A stretch of DNA of 64,000 bases from Micrasema longulum (Eukaryota; Arthropoda; Insecta; Trichoptera; Brachycentridae): assembly GCA_022494885.1 (NCBI GenBank), contig JAGVSM010004967.1, forward strand, positions 372,001-436,000, in the 5' to 3' direction. Positions within the stretch are counted from its first letter, which is position 1, and every line of letters starts with the position of its first letter. The notes below the pieces were generated by a model that saw nothing but the letters and a program-made list of their open reading frames with translations, had not been told where the DNA came from and searched no databases. The translations under genes and the position numbers were made by a program. Below, piece by piece: positions 34,480-44,641 of the stretch.

Positions 34480-34960
34480 TCAGGTACATTCTTCTTCTCT
34501 GTTGTTCCTCAGTTTTGAGGGTAGTGATCGTTGGTACTCTACCCAGCCATTCCATTGACAATGCATCTCCACCCTTTGCCGCTGTGCGCCCTCTCCGCAG
34601 CTCCATATAGGGTCACGACATGGTTTTCACCTGGTTGATCTGTCCAGCTGCACCTCTGCCTCTGCTTCTTCGTCCTGGCACACCGCCTGTGATTATTATT
34701 TTCTCCAGATTTTCAGGGTCACGTTTAGCTATGTGCCCGAATAACTGCAGAATACGTTGGCAGCATATGGACGATAGGCAAACCTTTACGTTGAGTTCCT
34801 CCAGTATGGAGACATTTGTTCTTCTGGTAGTCCATGGTATTCTCAGCATTCGACGCCAACACCACATCTTGAAGGCATCTATTCTCTCCTGCTCACATGT
34901 TTTAACTGTCCACGTTTCTGTGCCATATAAGAATATTGGAATCTTAAGAAATATCAAAAT
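34480..34960 (-). mobile_element. LINE remnant, RT ORF C-terminus
   Basis: The minus strand reads 'IFLYGTETWTVKTCEQERID', 'AFKMWCWRRMLRIPWTTRRT', 'NVSILEELNVKVCLSSICCQ', 'RILQLFGHIAKRDPENLEKI', 'GRRSRGRGA', then after a frameshift 'EMHCQWNGWVEYQ'. This is the standard tail of one insect LINE group (LYG.E.W...RI.AFEMW.WRR.LRI.W..RRTN). It lies just 3' of MAD2L2. Confidence 0.8.
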
Positions 34961-35031
34961 TTAGTTATCAAATCAATTGTGCCAAAAGTAGAATATTTGA
35001 ATAATTCTTACATTTCACCTCTCAATTTTCT

Positions 35032-35037
35032 TTTATT
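35032..35037 (-). terminator. Polyadenylation signal of MAD2L2
   Basis: 'tttatt' on the plus strand is AATAAA on the minus strand, 75 bases beyond the MAD2L2 stop. Confidence 0.55.
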
Positions 35038-35111
35038 CACATTACAAATATACATAATGCCTTATATAAATAAAAGTATTTGTGCAGTACTATTTTAATT
35101 AACAATACATT

Positions 35112-35702
35112 TCATTCATTTTGCTCTGCATAAGTTTGAATAATTACACTATTTAAATTTACAGATGTAATAGGAACCAAGACATTTTCTTTCACAGGCT
35201 TATTTAATTGTTGCTCAATCAGTGGAAAGTCCTCCATATCAGAATTCCTAGCTAAACTAATGGCTGAAGATTCATTAGTGTACATGTGTATTGAAAAACA
35301 ACTGTTTTCTGGTGCAGTTTTAAGAGAACATTTCGCAGTAACCAGTTTTAAACAAAAGGCTCTCATGCTTTGCTCCAGTTTAATGAGATAAGGATCTGTA
35401 TCCGGTGATCCTGAATGTTTAAGATCAATTTCAAATACAAAGCTTTGAATAACAACCTGTTTGTCATCAACTATATTCAGCACCACCTTGTCCAAGCAAC
35501 CCGATATTAAAAGTTCCTTAATTGCAGTTAAGCATTTCACAATATAAGCATTAACCTGGGGATGAATAGAATACTTGAGTGGTGTACCATATTTTTTCCT
35601 ATTTTCAAAAATTTCCTTTGGATATATACCAGACAAAAACAAAATATTGTGGATAGCTACTTCTAAAAACTCTTGAATAATATTGATGGTGGTAAGATCC
35701 AT
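35112..35702 (-). CDS. MAD2L2: MAD2L2 / REV7 HORMA-domain protein
   Basis: REV7 is the HORMA adaptor of DNA polymerase zeta (binds REV3) and of shieldin, and acts in mitotic control. The 196-aa protein aligns along its whole length with animal MAD2L2 (about 210 aa): 'IIQEFLEVAIHNILFLSGIY' near the N-terminus, 'EIFENRKKYGTPLKYSIHPQ', 'KVVLNIVDDKQVVIQSFVFE', 'LEQSMRAFCLKL', and the safety-belt-side 'NKPVKENVLVPITSVNLNSV'. The start is the ATG at 35702; the codon at 35714 that would extend the frame by four residues is GTG. It is a single exon, with no intron visible. An AATAAA (minus strand, 35037-35032) lies 75 bases past the stop. A small divergent plus-strand frame starts 101 bases away (35804). 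Identity is strong; expression is not testable here. Confidence 0.93.
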   Translation of the reverse strand: MDLTTINIIQEFLEVAIHNILFLSGIYPKEIFENRKKYGTPLKYSIHPQVNAYIVKCLTAIKELLISGCLDKVVLNIVDDKQVVIQSFVFEIDLKHSGSPDTDPYLIKLEQSMRAFCLKLVTAKCSLKTAPENSCFSIHMYTNESSAISLARNSDMEDFPLIEQQLNKPVKENVLVPITSVNLNSVIIQTYAEQNE

Positions 35703-35803
35703 TGTAATCTTCACGTATTTGTAAATAGGTATGGTTAGTACATTGTGATATTCTCTTTAGTTCATAAAAAATATTTATATTCCGTGCTGTGAAAGTGCCC
35801 AAA

Positions 35804-35920
35804 ATGTCACGAGAGCATAAAAATTATTCATTTCTTTATTTATATGAAACTCAATTAAAGCAGCTCCCCATAGAAGTCATTAATACTATTGAAATCACAA
35901 GATCAGCTTGTGAAAAGTGA
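35804..35920 (+). CDS. Short ORF divergent to MAD2L2, possible first exon
   Basis: A 38-codon frame 'MSREHKNYSFLYLYETQLKQ...' begins 101 bases from the MAD2L2 start, in the opposite direction, with A at -3. Its end overlaps a good donor, 'aaaa|gtgaga' (exon end 35916), so it could be the first exon of a gene sharing MAD2L2's promoter. I find no downstream exon for it, and the peptide ('LPIEVINTIEITRSACEK') is not recognised. It may equally be noise. Confidence 0.22.
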   Translation: MSREHKNYSFLYLYETQLKQLPIEVINTIEITRSACEK

Positions 35921-36039
35921 GAAAATATGTAGCGAATTTTATAAGAAAATGATAAAACGCAAAGTGAAATGTCAAACTGACGTAATCATAGACGAGAGTA
36001 ATGTTAGGCGTTCACATATTGAAATATAGTATTACTTTC

Positions 36040-36130
36040 TTCTTAGTTTTTTTTTTGATTTTTACCTCTTAACTGGAATGTTCTAGCCAGTGTCGAGTTT
36101 TAAATCTTTATGCTCGAAAAACTATTCCCA
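36040..36130 (-). mobile_element. Short LINE 3' UTR fragment
   Basis: 'tggaatgttctagccagtgt' and 'cgagttttaaat' parallel 'tggggtgttctagcttgtgt' and 'caagttttttt' at 41683-41713, the end of the LINE at 41640-42030. Confidence 0.4.
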
Positions 36131-36224
36131 ATGAGGAGTGTTTTTTAAATTTATTTTTGTATCTGTTAAATTCAGCCAAATTAAAAAAATTATAAATGGA
36201 TCGTTTTATCAGCGCTATAATTTT

Positions 36225-36540
36225 TTAAAGTTTTGTATTTCTAAAATTACTCAGCGAGTGACGTCTCAAGTTCTCTTCCGCTTCTTCTCGATCAGTTTTC
36301 CCGATTGGTGCGTTGACGTACTGTAAACTGAAAATCTCTCACAACTCTCTTATCAATAGTTGATTTATATGAACATAGTGATGTCGTTCAAAGTTGTTAG
36401 TTTTTATTTTTTTAAATATTTTTTATTATTAATAACGCATAATAATTAGAAGTCTCAACAATGTTCGAGTGTGTCCAAATGCTTGCAGACTGGCTGGATT
36501 TCCTCCCTAGGGAGTTATTCATATTTAAATTTATTACAGA
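36225..36540 (+). repeat. Repeat R3 followed by a family F fragment
   Basis: 36225-36420 matches R3 ('gtgacgtctcaagttctctt', 'gtgatgtcgttcaaagttgt'). 36455-36540 matches family F ('caacaatgttcgagtgtgtc', 'ggctggatttcctccctagg'). Confidence 0.6.
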
Positions 36541-36544
36541 AATA

Positions 36545-39500
36545 ATTTTAAATAGTTAGTCTCGTTAACTTAGTTTTGATACTGAATTGTTAAGTATAAA
36601 TACATGAGATTTTTTCACAATCTTACGCATGTTTTTTAAAAATTAATTGCGTGATTATATTTATTCGTAATGTTTAAGCTTATTTTAAGTTTATTTAACC
36701 ATGTGTAATGATCCTTAAATCTGAATATTAGTAAAATACAAAATCCATCATAAAAAGTAAGTGTATATATAAGCGACATATATTTTTTCGGTAGGTAAGC
36801 TTACAAATTGAGAGGTAAATGTAAAAAAAAGACTGATACTTGTGCTGGATATGTAATAAGTACATAAATAAGATGTGTTTTTCTATACACATAGTTATAT
36901 TTTCCCTTTTGGGCCCTCTATACCTTTCGGACTTACTCGTAATTTGTCAGATCCGATATTTGTTTGGCGCTATAATAATTAGTTGTGAGCTGGTGATTTA
37001 TAAAAAAGCTACATTATTATCTGCTGTCTTCATTTTAAATGGTAAAATGAAAACTTGGTAGGTTTCCAAAGTAAATAAATTGTTTTAATTTTAATTTTAT
37101 TTTAACGAGACGAATATCTTAGTGACAAGTCCGGGTTATTAGGTCAGTGGCATGACCAAATGACGCGAGGAGCAAAGTCAGCTAAGTCCGTAGTAGCTGA
37201 GCTGCGTTGGTCACTGCCGCTTATCACAAATAAAAAGATTAAAACGGAAGCACAGGGTATACATTATTATGTTTCGTTCAATTTATAAAAAAGTCAGGTC
37301 CGGAATAATTATAAATTATATTTTTTATATATGTACTCGAATTTTGATTGCTAAGTTCAAAATTTGTTTATTTGACTACAAATATCGTTGGAGAAATAAA
37401 AAAAAATCTCTTTATCATAAATATTGTGTTGCTATTATTATTTAATATTATCATTGAGTTTATTAGTGATGACAAACAACCTAAGCAGGAAGGGGCTGTT
37501 TACCCCGAAAATCGAAATGATTACTTGATTATTTACGAAAATAATCATTTTATTCTTTATTTAACGCATATTTTAAGAACAAAAATTGTTTTTATGTTTA
37601 TTTTATTTTATTTTGAATCTTGAAATAGAGCCCACATAAACATATTCTTAATTCTTATGTGTGCTCTAATAATAACAATGTTCAAATATTTCATTTATAA
37701 GTTTTGTGATTTCTTAACCTCCTGCTTGAATTTTGCTTTTTTTCTTCGTGATTTTTTTCCCATATCATATTTTTTTTACTGCCTTTTATTAAATTGAATT
37801 ATGTGACTTGGCTTTTTTTAAACTTTTTTATTTTGGTATCTATTTTAAAGTCACCGATTCTGGGCTAGAGACCCGAACTCCCTAGTCTGCTACAACTAGG
37901 GTGACACGTTGGTTAGATTTAGGACTAATTAAAAATGGTCACAAAATCAAAATGAACAAAAACGTAAAATAAAAAAAGTTGTGGAGTGTTACGATTCACG
38001 TATTTACCTACGATTATAAGTTTATTTTTAAATCTCAAAACGTTAAAACAAACGCAAAATTGATGCATAAAATTTGATTTAAAAAATTGGCTTAAATTTA
38101 AGGTTTCAAGAAAAACAATATTTTTTTTGATGTTTTAAAAATTTCCCCATATTTTTTAATTTGAAGAAATGCACTTTTTTGTGGTCTTTTACCAAAGAAT
38201 ATCTCCATAAAACCAATATGTATCTAACACAATATTTAGATTTTTGTACGATCCACCCGCAATAAATTTATCTATACTGTCGAAGTCTTATACATTATGT
38301 TGATTGGGTACGTGTTTTTAAATACCTATGTATATTATGCACCATTATTTTACTGCCCTTGTTTGCTTTGCTACATAGTTTATGTTTTTTTTTGTTTCGA
38401 TTCTTGTGCATATGTTCTTCACTAAGCCGTGTATGCATATAATAGATATTGTATGTATTTTTTCTCATTTGAGCACATAAGTAAGTATTTCCGCACATTT
38501 TAAAATGGCGAGAAATTTATTGTCCACGCTTTTTATATTCAATTGGTTTATTTGAAGTTTACGTAATATATATTATATACAGGTAACTGGAAAGTGGTTG
38601 AAAAGAATGACAGTCACTACAGAACTATAATTAGTAAAATGCAACATTTTAAAGAATGATTTGAAAAATTAAAAATAATGAAACCAAATTTTTTTAGTAA
38701 ATTAATATTACATTTTCTTAACCCATTGTATTTTTTTTATATACACAACCCAACCTAATCCAACACCAGATTTTAAAAAAAGGTAAATTTAGTTAAAATT
38801 GAATACGTTTTTAAAAACCAACACCTGTAGATTTTTAATGCATTAGTGTGAGTTTTCTGAATGCGCCAGCTGAAGTTAATCTGTAATCTGTGAGTTAAAC
38901 CACCTACGCGGTAACTTGTCGTTTGTCGTCCGATTTCGTTCTGATTTTGGATTACAGTCATGTCTCTTCAGCGCCAAGGTGTTTACATAAATACCTAACA
39001 TAATTTACATGAACAATTATATATATGTACAGGAATAAAATATTACGTACAAATCCTTCCCATAATCTTGAGAACCTAATATTGAACCGACTTGAGCTGA
39101 TCGGATCGAGTGCGAATTGGTAATTTTGGATAGTTAATAATTTTCTACACAGACACAGGCTCCTACCCCCGCGGAGGATGAAGTGTGCCTCCCGGAGCAA
39201 GGGGATATAGTGCTATTTTTACAAAGCTGACAAAAAAAATGGTGACCTGATTTTAAAAAAATACATAAATATGGTTGTGTTTTAACCCCTTACAATTAAT
39301 TTTCCTTTTTTAAATTTTGTGAATATTATTTACATTGTGATGGAATACTTATCAAGTTAATGTAAGTAGTCATTTTTATATTGAAATTACATACTTATTT
39401 TACAGAACTTTAATTATTATTTGCCTATTAGTACCTTCTTTATAAAGTTCCTTTAGTCCAATATGCAAAAAGTTTTGAATAACTTTTTGTGGCACTAAGT

Positions 39501-39890
39501 CATATTATTTATTCTAAAGATGGGTCGGTCAACCTAGTGGAGGAGTATAATCAATGCAGTGGAGTGAGTGTTCATAGGTTTATATTACTTTTAAAATAAG
39601 ATTTTTATTTCATTTGTAAATCGTAAATTGCTGCTATTATGCCTTTATTTAATTATATTATCATTGTGTTAAGTGATTATAATCAACCCATATATAAAAC
39701 ACAAAATGAAATTATATTCCTTAAAAATAATAAATATTATTCTATTAATGTTGCTACCAATACACTCCCTTGTTGTGATAACATAGTTATAAATTCCATT
39801 GTTCATATAAATATAAAAATTTAGGAATTTCACACGAAAGTAGTCTTTAAGTGTAGTGTTGCGTTGAAAATCTTAAAAAAATACGAATAA
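36545..39890. other. AT-rich intergenic stretch, no gene supported
   Basis: Several 60-90 codon frames (for example 37348-37623) are Ile/Leu/Phe/Asn-rich and reflect AT content. A less AT-rich patch at 37100-37230 ('aatgacgcgaggagcaaagt') might be a repeat or regulatory piece, but nothing identifies it. 39640-39824 is open but unrecognised; it lies in what would be the upstream region of the next gene. Confidence 0.4.
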
Positions 39891-39917
39891 GTTCTCAGTT
39901 ATTGTTAATGTTTAAAA

Positions 39918-41159
39918 ATGCAAGTGTTTAAAAAATCCTTTATGTCTTTTGGATATGCTTCATTTCCAGTTCATGAACACTTAATGAGAAAATTTTGCAG
40001 AAAATTTAGTGAAAACATAAAATCAGTTAAAATTTTGGGGGAAAATCTAAAAGTACTTTATCAAAATTCTCAATACGAATATCCTTTTGTGTGGTTAAGG
40101 GATAATTGCCAATGTCATCAATGTTACCATCAAAATTCTCAAAGTAGAATTATTTACTGGAAAGATTTCAATGTTCAAGTTAAACCTGAATCTGTTACAC
40201 ATGATAAGACCGGTGAGAATGTTTTTATAACATGGAACGATAAGCATGTTTCAGAATTCAATAAAAACTGGCTTTATCACCATAACTTTACATCCACAAA
40301 TAGGAATAACTATTTATCTACAATGTATAAGCCTAAAAGAATGCCTTGGAATAAGAACACATTTGAAAACATTTTCAAAAAATTTGATTTTTGCAGAATT
40401 ATTAATGAAGAAAATCATTTGAAGGAATGGTTGGAAGCACTGAGCATTTACGGTGTGACTTTAATCACAAATGTCCCACTTGCTGAGGATTCTTGTAGAA
40501 AAGTTGCAAACAGAGTTGAATTTATAAAAAAAACCCACTATGGTGAGGAGTTTATAGTAAAAAATAAGCCAGAAACAACAAATGTGGCTTATTTATCTAG
40601 TACGTTGCAGATGCATACTGACTTACCATACTATGAATACAAACCCGGAGTGAACCTTCTTCACTGTGTCACGCAGTGTTTAGGTAAAGGTGGAGAAAAT
40701 ATTTTGTCCGATGGTTTGTATGCAGCGCAGTATTTGAAAACACACGAAAACAAGGCTTACCAAATTCTAACGCAAACTTTAGTAGATTGGGAAGATATTG
40801 GTCAGGAAGGGGAGAATAGTTTCCATAGCATTTACAGATCTCCACTTATTTGTGAGAACTCTGATGGTGAAATCATCAGAATAAATTATTCTACACAGCA
40901 GAGAGGAAGTCATTTTAATGTTCCCATTGAGCAAGTGAAACCGTGGTATGAATCAGTGAAAAAATTTGTAGATATTGTCTATGAGGATGCTGCTACTTTC
41001 AAAGTTTCCTCTGGAGAAATGTTATGTTTTGATAACAGAAGACTTCTACACGGTAGAAATGAATATCGTGATACTGTTGACAATACGAGACATATCATCG
41101 GAGTCTACTTGGACTGGGATTTTATATTTTCTAGGGTGAGAGTGCTTAAAGGGAAATAA
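39918..41159 (+). CDS. Gamma-butyrobetaine dioxygenase-like 2-oxoglutarate oxygenase
   Basis: Predicted Fe(II)/2-oxoglutarate hydroxylase of the BBOX1/TMLHE family, which makes carnitine. 413 aa. The N-terminal small domain has the zinc site C64-x-C66-x2-C69 plus H110 ('YPFVWLRDNCQCHQC', 'WNDKHVSEF'). In the catalytic fold the iron ligands are H233-x-D235 ('LQMHTDLPYYEYKPGVNLLH') and H378 ('NRRLLHGRNEYRD'). R389/R391-type residues near 'NTRHIIGVYLDWD' sit where the 2-oxoglutarate-binding Arg is expected. The CxCxxC pattern, 'EIIRINYS' and 'FNVPIEQVKPWYESVKKFVD' favour BBOX1 over TMLHE. About 33 extra residues at the N-terminus are basic with few acids (MQVFKKSFMSFGY...MRKFCRKF), so a mitochondrial presequence is possible. 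It is intronless. A 7-codon upstream ORF (39908-39931) overlaps the start out of frame. AT-rich AATAAA signals follow by ~41231. Confidence 0.9.
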   Translation: MQVFKKSFMSFGYASFPVHEHLMRKFCRKFSENIKSVKILGENLKVLYQNSQYEYPFVWLRDNCQCHQCYHQNSQSRIIYWKDFNVQVKPESVTHDKTGENVFITWNDKHVSEFNKNWLYHHNFTSTNRNNYLSTMYKPKRMPWNKNTFENIFKKFDFCRIINEENHLKEWLEALSIYGVTLITNVPLAEDSCRKVANRVEFIKKTHYGEEFIVKNKPETTNVAYLSSTLQMHTDLPYYEYKPGVNLLHCVTQCLGKGGENILSDGLYAAQYLKTHENKAYQILTQTLVDWEDIGQEGENSFHSIYRSPLICENSDGEIIRINYSTQQRGSHFNVPIEQVKPWYESVKKFVDIVYEDAATFKVSSGEMLCFDNRRLLHGRNEYRDTVDNTRHIIGVYLDWDFIFSRVRVLKGK

Positions 41160-41224
41160 TATTCTTTTACTTAGACTCTAAAATAATAATATAAATTATG
41201 TTTGACTCCGCTGGTCAATAATAA

Positions 41225-41237
41225 TAATAATAATAAA
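41225..41237 (+). terminator. Polyadenylation signal candidate of the BBOX1-like gene
   Basis: A run of 'aataataataataataaaa' ends in AATAAA about 70 bases after the stop codon. Confidence 0.45.
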
Positions 41238-41381
41238 AATCATGGTTTATTAACAAAAAATACAATTTATTTATCTACTACATACATACTTAGGTAATGG
41301 TTTGAGTTATAGTATAAATTATTGTCTATGATATTAAGGGCAGAACTTATTACTATGAAGAAAGTGCTACCTTTCATTTGA

Positions 41382-41589
41382 GGGCGTTAAAAGCAAAAAT
41401 GCCACTTTCCATGATCACTGTATGTGGGAAGACCAACAAAACCAAGGAAAAGACTGTTTCTTTTATGTTCAGTGTGTTTATGCTGTTGCTAATTGAATTT
41501 AAAAGAAATGAATAGCCTTTTTGCTACTGATTTTGTTGGTCTTCCCAAAAACAGTGATCATGGACAGTGGCGTTTTTGCTTTTAACCCC
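41382..41589. mobile_element. Foldback MITE, ~60-base inverted arms
   Basis: 'gggcgttaaaagcaaaaatg' (41382) and the inverted right end 'gggggttaaaagcaaaaacg' (41589) begin arms that continue through 'ccatgatcactg' and 'gggaagaccaacaaaa'. The total is ~208 bp, with an unpaired centre of ~88. No clear target duplication. It sits ~220 bases downstream of the BBOX1-like gene. Confidence 0.65.
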
Positions 41590-41639
41590 CTTATTTGTTC
41601 CACATTATTTTTGAATAAATAAATAAAAAATATTTTGAA

Positions 41640-42030
41640 TTGATTCTTCTTCTTTTTTTGTGGCTTTTATGACCTCGCTACTGGGGTGTTCTAGCTTGTG
41701 TCAAGTTTTTTTTATTATTAGTTTTTTTAAAAAACTTAAACATTTTTATTAGTAAGTTAGAATCTAATATTACACTATCTACAACATATGTGTAACTTAA
41801 TTCCACTAGTTACAAGACATTCACACAAAATTTTACTAGACTGGAGAGTTATAGTATTGGTAGGGAGTGGAATGTTAATATTGGAGAGGTCTGAAAGGAA
41901 TTCAATAGTTTATTGGGCATAAAAGAAAAACGTGGTTTGTATCTTCCTCCTTAAGCTGACACACGCACATGGCAGAATCCCGGACATGGATTCAGACAAG
42001 TGATAACCATTGCAGGGCCGTTCTTCATAT
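41640..42030 (-). mobile_element. LINE remnant (I/Jockey-like C-terminal zinc motif and 3' UTR)
   Basis: The minus strand at ~41975-41900 reads 'MCVCQLKEEDTNHVFLLCPI', the C-x-C...E..(D)..H....CP pattern found at the C-terminus of several LINE ORF2 proteins. The remainder down to 41640 is non-coding, presumably 3' UTR. A short copy of the 3' end recurs at 36040-36130. Confidence 0.55.
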
Positions 42031-42264
42031 TGCGAGACTTATATTGTTAATAATTTACTAATTTTTAATAAAAATATAAATATGTATTATTTTTAATGTG
42101 TCATGAGGTGTTGAAATAATAAAAACATTGTAATATTGAAGTTGTGTTCTTTTTCTATTCCCATAGTTTTTTTTAATTTTCTAAATGTGGATTCATTAGT
42201 ACTCAATGTTTTTACAAATCAAGAGTTTAATCAACAATATTTCAAGTTAGTAAAAAAAAATTGT

Positions 42265-42577
42265 AGACATGGACTGGATTTAACCCCCTATGGAGTTATT
42301 AATATTAAAATATAACAACGGAAATGGAGAAGATGGATGTTAAGTTTAAAAAAAAACATTTTTATAGGAATAACCCGCCAAGCTTCTATTTTAGAGGCTT
42401 GTCGCCAGGTAGAGAAGAGAGGATATGGAAGTAAGTTATGAAAAATACACCATAATATCCAGACCAATTGAGAAAAACATATTTATAGGAGTTTTTCTTG
42501 CAACTGGCGGGAATTGAATCCGCGACGCCAGTTTCTCAGTCAGCCATCAAACCGCATGTGCCACGGCGCCTGTCTTA
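42265..42577. mobile_element. Family F fragment joined to SINE family B
   Basis: 42265-42310 is a family F piece ('ggactggatttaaccccc'). 42350-42577 (minus strand) is SINE B: head 'agacaggcgccgtggcacat', B box in 'gtcgcggattcaattcccgc', body with 'ctaaaatagaagcttgg'. The same F-then-SINE-B order occurs at 11470-12178. Confidence 0.6.
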
Positions 42578-43240
42578 ATTTGATGTCATCAGCTTCCAAT
42601 TCATCACATTTATTTTTGTTTTGGGTGATAAAAAAATTGTTTCTAATCATTACCTTAAAATGATCTAAAACAGTGTTTTATTAAAATCAATGATACCTTT
42701 TTGTCAGAGATATAAAGTCAAGTAAAATAATGTTTCAAGTTTTATTGATCATTAATATTAGACTGCATTACAAGAAGAAAATATCTATTTATTAACCATG
42801 GGAAGTGGAGAAACGATCATTTTTTATCAGGAATGGCTTCTAAACCCTGAAAAGGATACAGCAATTAATATATGTATGTAAAGTTGATGATAATATAATT
42901 TTCTACATCAAAAACTTCAAGGGAAAACATTAATAGCCAATAATTTCAATAGGGTGTTTAATGTTCTTTTTTAAAAATAAAAATCTTTATTTTTCAAAAA
43001 AGTTGAAATATTTTATTAGTATAATAATGACATGATATGCGCATTAGAAATATGTTCAAAGTTTTTTTTATACGTTATAGAAAATTGTCTATATTGAGTT
43101 TTTCTAATGACATTTCATGGTGGAAATGTATTTTAATTATAATAATGAAAATACTTTTGTATATTTTGTTTTTTTTTTTCACTATGTTTATAAATAAAAT
43201 ATTTTTACTATAATAATACAATTAAATGTTGGTATTATCA
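42578..43240. other. AT-rich stretch, no feature seen
   Basis: No coding or repeat similarity recognised. Confidence 0.4.
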
Positions 43241-43244
43241 TGTA

Positions 43245-43691
43245 CACAACAGTCTGTTTAACCGAATTTCCGGATCAACCGAATCACCGATATACTTTTT
43301 GTGTTACCATATTCTATACTGCTTTCATATAGTAAGCGTTGCGGATGCATGGACCGTATACAAACATTCAGCCAGTGCCAAGCGAGGCTGTCACGTTGTA
43401 CTTGTAGCGTTGACTGTCCACTGACTCAGCCCCCTACCACGCTATTGTCGCTGTCCAACGACACCTGTCAGGTATGTTTTGAATTCTGTCTGACGTGGCT
43501 GGCTCATTATAATTGTTGTACATTAGTAGTGTATTGTTTATCGCGTTGTGTTTAGTGATCTACAGTGATTATGGCAGAAAATAAAAAAACGAGTTGTGGT
43601 GACAATGCTGGGCATTTTCGCTCTGTAAATATTTTCCAGTTTAATTGAAACCTCATCGGTCCCATTGAATTTGGTTAAACGGGCTGTTTTG
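43245..43691. mobile_element. pogo/Tigger-type non-autonomous element
   Basis: The left end 'cacaacagtctgtttaaccg' (43245) and the inverted right end 'caaaacagcccgtttaacca' (43691) are ~25-base terminal repeats flanked by TA on both sides (43243-44, 43692-93). The interior is GC-richer and holds a short start-like frame near 43571 ('MAENKKTSCGD'), plausibly the 5' UTR and first codons of a lost transposase. Confidence 0.55.
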
Positions 43692-44329
43692 TACAAGTAA
43701 AAAAAGTTCGGGTAGCACTAAACTCCGTTATTTGACAGTTTTGTTAAAGTAGAAAATTCTGAGTAAAAAATGTTTCAGTTCCTGATTTCTCAATAAGTAT
43801 ACCTATATTGGTCCATAGGAAACTGCTTTGATATTTGAAAAGCAGAATAACCTATTACAGTTGATCAAAACGGTTGATTTGAACAGTCTTAAATTTCATG
43901 AACCAAAAAGGGCTAGGATATTATTTAACATTTTGTTATGTATACTGATAAATTTAGGAATAAAATCTGGGACCTCGTGTAATAATAGACCTCACACAAT
44001 AAAAACAAAGTAAGATATATATTTTTTAAATCATTTATAAAAAATGACAACCTAAAATTCAATTGTGCACAGTATATTCATTTTGAATATAACACCCATC
44101 CTTGCTCTTTTATGCGCAACTTCTTAAAATAGTTGTGGTGTACACATTTTATTAGTTTGTATATTTAAAGTTGAAAGAGGGGTTCAGCATAGAAAGATAA
44201 ATTTCCACCAGGCTGCCTCCACACACGGCTATTTTTATAAGTTTATTTTTCACATCATTAATTGTAGTGCTTTTACATTTATAGATTATGCAGATAGAGT
44301 ATAGTCTAAGCTTAACTGAGTTGCACAGT

Positions 44330-44480
44330 TTAAACCTGCGCTCTGCTAGCGGGTGTCCTGCAAGACCTCAGACCAGGCAAAGGATAGAATGCAACACCAA
44401 TCTATTTTTAAATACAGACCTCGATTCCTTTACATTAATGCCTGTTCTCATGCACGTACCGCAATTATTCCGATTTGCAA
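44330..44480 (-). mobile_element. RTE-like LINE tail fragment
   Basis: Minus-strand residues around 'RNRGLYLKIDWCCILSFA' parallel the '[19 protein letters not shown]' end of the element at 61944-62449. Heavily decayed. It lies just beyond the 3' end of NDUFA1. Confidence 0.4.
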
Positions 44481-44641
44481 AAAGTCAATTGAGAAGTATT
44501 TGTTAATGCTATGTCTCTTTTCAGTCTTTATCATTTTCTGTATCTATTAACAAGAGCATTATTTTATTTTACCGTTCTTTTGCTGTCCTAACCATTGTAG
44601 CACTGTAATTTGTCGACGATACTTGTCTCAGTTTTGCATTC

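Noticed and set aside
43301..43555. 84-codon Cys-rich ORF
   Set aside because: It lies inside the pogo-type element (43245-43691). No signal peptide or conserved cysteine spacing suggests a peptide gene.
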